Of a DNA stretch of 9,848 bases, positions 5,886-9,848 are shown piece by piece. Source of the DNA: a bacterium. Its GTDB lineage: Bacteria; Bacteroidota; Ignavibacteria; Kapaibacteriales; UBA2268. A program made the position numbers and the translations under genes. A model generated the notes under the pieces. That model was not told the DNA's origin, ran no database searches, and saw only the letters and a list, made by a program, of their open reading frames with translations. The stretch covers positions 1 through 9,848 of the forward strand of contig JANJUO010000624.1 of NCBI GenBank assembly GCA_024710535.1. The letters run 5' to 3'. Numbering within the stretch: position 1 is the first letter of the stretch; the number at the start of each line of letters is the position of its first letter.

Positions 5886-5920
5886 TGAAAAAATAACCTT
5901 CCAATTTAGAAGGTTTTTTT
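5886..5920. terminator. Bidirectional-looking intrinsic terminator closing the defence operon
   Basis: The stem AACCTTC (5895-5901)/GAAGGTT (5909-5915) has a 7-base loop. On the minus strand it is followed by ATTTTTTC and lies about 45 bases after the stop codon of the AIPR gene (5960-5962). On the plus strand it is followed by a T-run (5914-5920). The main client is most likely the leftward defence operon. Confidence 0.75.
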
Positions 5921-5959
5921 GTTCAGTATAAGTCCAAATTTATTTATATCAAAATATAA

Positions 5960-7750
5960 TTATACTTTGAAACCCTTTTTTTCAAGTTGGTTTTTACAGT
6001 TAAATACAATCAAATAAGTCTCATGATTACGTTCATTAATACCATTCAAAATATCATACAAAAAGTTAACTTCTTCTTCTTTCAAAATTTCTTTATCTTG
6101 ATTAAATGTTAGCATATTTCTAATTAATCCATTAATAAGTTCATTTTTTTCTTCAACAGTTCTTTTCACTTCATTTCTAGGCCCCTTTATACCAATGTAT
6201 TCTTCAGATTTTTGTAATAACTCTTCATTATACTTGGCAACTATATCAAGAATTTCAATTCCTTTTTGACATTCTTCATTAGCTAATTTTTTATTTTGAT
6301 TTAATTTTTTAGCAATATTCGCTACTATAGATTGCTTTATTATGTCAAAATAACCACTCTCTTTTCCCCAAATACCAATTTCGTTCCACAATGCATAAGG
6401 AATCGATTTTACAATTTTTTTGTTTTCTTCATTTTCTAAATCTTCAATATCGCTTTCAATTGTTCTTTTAGGAGGATTATTTTCGTCGATTAAATCATCT
6501 TTAATAAGTGATAAATCAATAGACCAATCGTTATTCTTTACCTTTTCCCAACAATCTTCTTTTTTTGCCCATTCAATATAATGTGTTCCAGGAGAATTTT
6601 CAAGAATAAACTGATTTACTTCTTTCATTAAATTGTAAATGAAATCAGAAAATACTGATGAAACCTGTTGATTTTTCCATATCTTATAGAAATTTATTTT
6701 ATTACCAGTAAGACGGTTTATTAATGATAAAGTATAAGGCACAACTACCTGACGGAGCTCACCAATATTATAATCATTAGCTTTTGTACCATATCTTTGT
6801 TCGGCTGTTTTAAAAAGAATACATTTGGCAATTGTATCCTCAAAATACACGTTATTTATTTTTGTAGTTTTGTCTGGTAAATTTTTAGCAATAAAAGAAG
6901 CATAATTTTTTTCATTTCCCCTAACAACTATATGTGGTCCAACAACTATTTTTTTTTGGTCATATATTTCAGTAAAGGTGTTTAAATATTTTGCAAGTTC
7001 AACTTTAGTGAAAACTTGTTTTTTGGGATACTTAATATCAAATGCTCTTTGTAGTGTTGGTGTACGTCCTTCTCTTGCTCTTAAAGTTTTATATTATCCT
7101 CTTGCACGTTCAAAAAACCAACAGGTTTGCATATTATTTGTTTGGGTTACTGGAGAGAAAACATATCTTGACATTCTTTCTAAAGCAACCAAAGAAGCAT
7201 TATTTGCTGAAAAATCTGCATCGTTAACTTTATTTTGAGTATTAGCATATCTTGAAATTCGAGATACTATATCGCTATAATGATCTGGATTTTCAATAAC
7301 AGAAAACTTAACTTGAACATAAATCTTTGAAATATCAGCTTTATCTTTTGTTGATGAATTGTAAATTGATGCAGTGGTTTGCCCACCATTTACAATTTGC
7401 AAATTGCTAATCTTAGAAATAAATCTGCCTGTTTCATCCAATTCAATATGATCTGCAGTTGCAGCAATTCCATTATTAAAAGCAAGAAACATTTCTGGTT
7501 CACGTTTAATAGTTTCACGAATACCTTTATTTACTTTACCCGTAAACTGCAAAAAAGACCTTACATTTTGTTCTAACAAGCGAGCACCATAACGTTCATA
7601 AAGTCTTGCTAAAGCATTACCCGGCATTACTGCAATATAGGTTTTATATTTTTGCTTATCAGTATTTGTTGATAAACATGGAATTTGGAATTGCTCATCA
7701 TCAAAATTCATAAAATCTATTTCAATAAGATAATTATTATTTAAGGATAA
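5960..7750 (-). pseudogene. AIPR-family (abortive infection phage resistance) gene, N-terminally truncated and interrupted by a nonsense codon
   Basis: The frame from an ATG at 7711 to the TAA at 5960-5962 spans 584 codons, with one internal TAA at 7094-7096 (codon 206). Before it, AIPR (PF10592) hallmarks are plain: RLLEQNVRSFL (44-54), GKVNKGIR (58-65), FNNGIAATA (78-86), LQIVNGGQTTASIYN (104-118), RYANTQNKV (154-162) and CWFFERARG (197-205). Family members continue with Gln; here CAA has become TAA. The frame then resumes with YKTLRAREGRTP, KQVFTKVELAKYLNTF and PHIVVRGNEKNYASF, all in register, for 377 more codons. Recognisable sequence also extends upstream of the ATG (YLIEIDF, 7732-7712) to a TAA at 7751-7753, so the N-terminal domain of about 200 residues seen in full-length relatives (often with a nuclease-like fold) is absent. 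No Shine-Dalgarno site precedes 7711. The upstream helicase gene ends 24 bases before this frame opens. The gene probably formed one defence operon with the helicase and is now inactive, unless the stop is a sequence error. Confidence 0.88.
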
Positions 7751-7774
7751 TTAATATGCAATGTTAACAATCAA

Positions 7775-9748
7775 TTAAATTATTTTTAAACCGATACTTT
7801 TAAGATAATTGTAAGTAGGATCATAATATTCTTTTTTCCTTGTGTGATCTTCTTCATTACCTTCTGGCACGACAATTACCATACCTTGCCTTGCCCTTGT
7901 TAGCAATACCCTATAAGCATTTACAAGATATTTTTTCCGCTCCATCTTATTAATATTTTGCCATTTATTTCCAACAAATGAGAAAGTTTGCCAACTATCA
8001 TCTGAAAATCTTAAATCACCATCCCATACAACGCAACTCCAATCCAGTTCTAGTCCTTGAACATGAAATTCTGTAGCTACTTCTTCTAAAAAGTATGAAG
8101 AGCGAATATCATCCTTACCATCCAAAAACCAATTTACAGGATTCATAGGTGATTTTACATCAATTGCAAAAGGTTTCAGTCTAATTGCTTGTGAAGAAAC
8201 CACCATTCCATAACGCTCACTGCCTCTAGCTTTTTCTTTAAGCCAAGATTTAGCTGCATTTAGATTTCTTGTTAGAATGATGGGATATTTGTCAAGAATA
8301 ATTTGATAAATATCTTTTGCTTTTTCAACATCAATATCTAAAATATATTTAACAAAAGAAGATAAATTTTCTGCCCTAAATGAACGCATAGAAACTGATA
8401 AATGCAAATCACTTTCATAGAAAATACGATTATAATTGGCAAGTGTATTTATTGATTTTTCAGCATCATATTCAGAATCAGTCAAGTTAGGTGAAATATA
8501 AACTATCCAATCAGGAAAAGTATTTTTTATCGCATCAAGCCATTCTGAAATACCAGCTTCACCAGTATTTATTTCTTGACCACCCCCAACCAAACAAATA
8601 ATTACAGCCCAATCGCTATGTCTATTTAAACATGAAATCAAAAATTCTGGTTCAGAATAATTAAAATCATGAATACCTTTCTTTTGTTTCATAAATTTTA
8701 CAGTTTGTTCTTTATTCCATGCTCTTTGTGCTTCATCAAATATTGCTACATGATCATATGGAGCTTGCGAATTTCTCAAATATTCATCTCTATAATGATG
8801 AATTATCTGTATAAATGCCTTGACAGCCTGTTTTGCTGATTGCTTAGAAATTTTATTTCCTTTTTCCGCTTCTTTCACCTTTTGATCACGTGCTAAAGCT
8901 TCTTGTAAAATTGCTACCAACGGAGCGTTTCCGGATAAATAAACACTTGAATTTCCTTGAACTTTATCAAGATGTAGAGTAGCTATATTAAGCCCCACAA
9001 GTGTTTTGCCTGCACCTGGTACACCCGTAACAAAACATATAATTTTTTTATGTTCATTTTTTGCTAACTCAATAATTTGACTTATCTTAGTTGTTGTTAA
9101 TGTTAAATTTTTTGCACTTGCATCATTTCGTGTTATGTTTTCCACACTGTGAGTGTTATATAAAGAAACGGCTGCTTCAATAATTGTTGGTGTTGGCATA
9201 TAGCCACCATTTAAATATTCAGTTACATTAATGATTTGATTATTCGAAAAAAAACTTAAAGCACTCTTGATAACTTGATTTAATTCAGATCCACCAATTT
9301 TGACTGGCAATGTTAGATCATCACAATGTGAAGTTAGTACTATTTCTGTGTAAGAATTTTTTGCTTCAGTTGCAATTAAAATTGGAATAATTACTTCATT
9401 GTGGCTTGTTTTGTGGAAATTCTTTAAATCTAGCGCATAATCCCATACTTGATCTATGTGTTGAGTTAAAAATTTTGATTCACCTACCTTGAATTCAATT
9501 AATACAACAATATTATTAATAATTAAGAGGGTATCAACTCGTTTTCCCATTCTTGGTATTGAAAACTCAAAAAATACTTCACCTTCAAGTCCATTTAAAG
9601 CTCTCTTAAGAATGGGTATTTGTTGTTCCCATGATTTATTTTGAAGGAACGAAGAGTCAAATTCATTTGAGCGAGTTATATTTCCGATTATCTCATCTGT
9701 GCTATTTAATAAAAAATTGCTAAATGTATTGCGATAGTAATAATTCAT
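7775..9748 (-). CDS. PD-(D/E)XK nuclease-like plus DUF2075 (Schlafen-type) helicase fusion, likely phage defence
   Basis: This 657-residue protein appears intact. Residues about 50-130 form a PD-(D/E)XK-like nuclease domain: Glu57, then RVD (Asp72), then IEFK (Glu85, Lys87). The rest is a DUF2075/PF09848 helicase of superfamily 1 type: Walker A GVPGAGKT (242-249), Walker B VAIFDEAQRAW (334-344), motif III region VGGGQEINTGEAG (387-399), SMRSF (453-457), motif V ATEFHVQGLELD (558-569) and the arginine-finger motif NAYRVLLTRAR (610-620). Such proteins are cytosolic ATPases often found in defence islands; nucleic-acid cleavage coupled to ATP-driven translocation is inferred. The start ATG at 9748 has an AAGG box about 5 bases upstream and overlaps the previous gene's stop (ATGA), indicating translational coupling. 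The AIPR pseudogene follows on the same strand. All key residues seem present, so loss of the partner is not mirrored here. Confidence 0.9.
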   Translation of the reverse strand: MNYYYRNTFSNFLLNSTDEIIGNITRSNEFDSSFLQNKSWEQQIPILKRALNGLEGEVFFEFSIPRMGKRVDTLLIINNIVVLIEFKVGESKFLTQHIDQVWDYALDLKNFHKTSHNEVIIPILIATEAKNSYTEIVLTSHCDDLTLPVKIGGSELNQVIKSALSFFSNNQIINVTEYLNGGYMPTPTIIEAAVSLYNTHSVENITRNDASAKNLTLTTTKISQIIELAKNEHKKIICFVTGVPGAGKTLVGLNIATLHLDKVQGNSSVYLSGNAPLVAILQEALARDQKVKEAEKGNKISKQSAKQAVKAFIQIIHHYRDEYLRNSQAPYDHVAIFDEAQRAWNKEQTVKFMKQKKGIHDFNYSEPEFLISCLNRHSDWAVIICLVGGGQEINTGEAGISEWLDAIKNTFPDWIVYISPNLTDSEYDAEKSINTLANYNRIFYESDLHLSVSMRSFRAENLSSFVKYILDIDVEKAKDIYQIILDKYPIILTRNLNAAKSWLKEKARGSERYGMVVSSQAIRLKPFAIDVKSPMNPVNWFLDGKDDIRSSYFLEEVATEFHVQGLELDWSCVVWDGDLRFSDDSWQTFSFVGNKWQNINKMERKKYLVNAYRVLLTRARQGMVIVVPEGNEEDHTRKKEYYDPTYNYLKSIGLKII

Positions 9749-9848
9749 TTTACCTTCATTCTTAGTTCTTCCAAAATACTGTTTATATTATCAATTTCTT
9801 TCCTATACCATTCTAATTTACCGTAAACTATTGGTTTGATTATCTCAT
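9745..9848 (-). CDS. C-terminal end of an unrecognised gene upstream of the helicase
   Basis: The minus-strand frame enters from the right edge (first whole codon at 9846) and encodes 33 residues, EIIKPIVYGKLEWYRKEI and onward, ending in ILEELRMKVK and a TGA at 9747-9745. That stop overlaps the ATG of the helicase gene as ATGA, the typical arrangement of a coupled operon. The visible end is a charged, probably helical or coiled tail. It is too short to name a family; as the first visible gene of the defence operon it may be a third component. Confidence 0.6.
   Translation of the reverse strand, partial: EIIKPIVYGKLEWYRKEIDNINSILEELRMKVK

Noticed and set aside
5664..5931. Plus-strand open frames of 73 and 60 codons
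   Set aside because: They overlap each other and the more protein-like minus-strand remnants, have no ribosome binding site and match no recognisable family.
6851..7093. Frameshift between two AIPR fragments
   Set aside because: The two pieces are in the same frame (distance divisible by three) and conserved sequence runs straight through; the break is a nonsense codon. The apparent start of the second piece is just a GTG inside the gene.
7094..7096. Reassigned TAA (alternative genetic code)
   Set aside because: Several other genes in the window end normally at TAA and contain no internal TAA, so a reassigned codon is not supported.
6978..7238. Plus-strand open frames of 86 and 61 codons
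   Set aside because: They are antisense to well-conserved AIPR sequence, lack ribosome binding sites and have no protein-like composition.

Overview
The window is strongly AT-rich bacterial DNA. Two perfect matches to the Bacteroidota-type promoter element TAnnTTTG, an outer-membrane-type beta-barrel and Asp/Gly-rich calcium-binding repeats point to the Bacteroidota/Ignavibacteria/Kapabacteria side of the tree. No rRNA or single-copy marker is present, so the placement is only an inference.

Positions 1-5042 look like ordinary chromosome. On the minus strand lie a partial outer-membrane beta-barrel gene (1-1026, running off the left edge) and a small secreted protein with three calcium-binding-type repeats (1106-1477), separated by a strong hairpin terminator. 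After a gene-free stretch of about 650 bp come an AbgT-family transporter (2124-3653, minus) and, divergently, an orphan substrate-binding lipoprotein (3798-5042, plus). The transporter has a textbook TAnnTTTG promoter, and a GGAG ribosome binding site selects its ATG over an upstream TTG.

Positions 5043-5959 contain no intact gene but much structure: a 14-bp terminator, a candidate small structured RNA (about 5276-5402) with its own promoter-like box and an intrinsic terminator, a roughly 125-bp inverted-repeat unit around it, a perfect 15-bp inverted repeat (5522-5590), and a short remnant resembling the C-terminal end of a TaqI-like DNA methyltransferase/restriction enzyme. A bidirectional-looking terminator closes the region. 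It reads like a hotspot of insertion and decay.

Positions 5960-9848 are a leftward operon that looks like a phage-defence module: the tail of an unrecognised gene (9745-9846), translationally coupled by ATGA overlap to an intact 657-residue protein with an N-terminal PD-(D/E)XK nuclease-like domain and a C-terminal DUF2075/Schlafen-type helicase (7775-9748), then an AIPR (abortive infection phage resistance) gene (5960-7750). The AIPR gene is broken twice. Its N-terminal domain is missing, and an in-frame TAA replaces what is normally a Gln codon in the conserved W-F/Y-x-E-R-A-R-G-Q motif. The same frame stays open for 377 more codons after the TAA, so this looks like a recently killed defence gene beside an apparently healthy helicase-nuclease.
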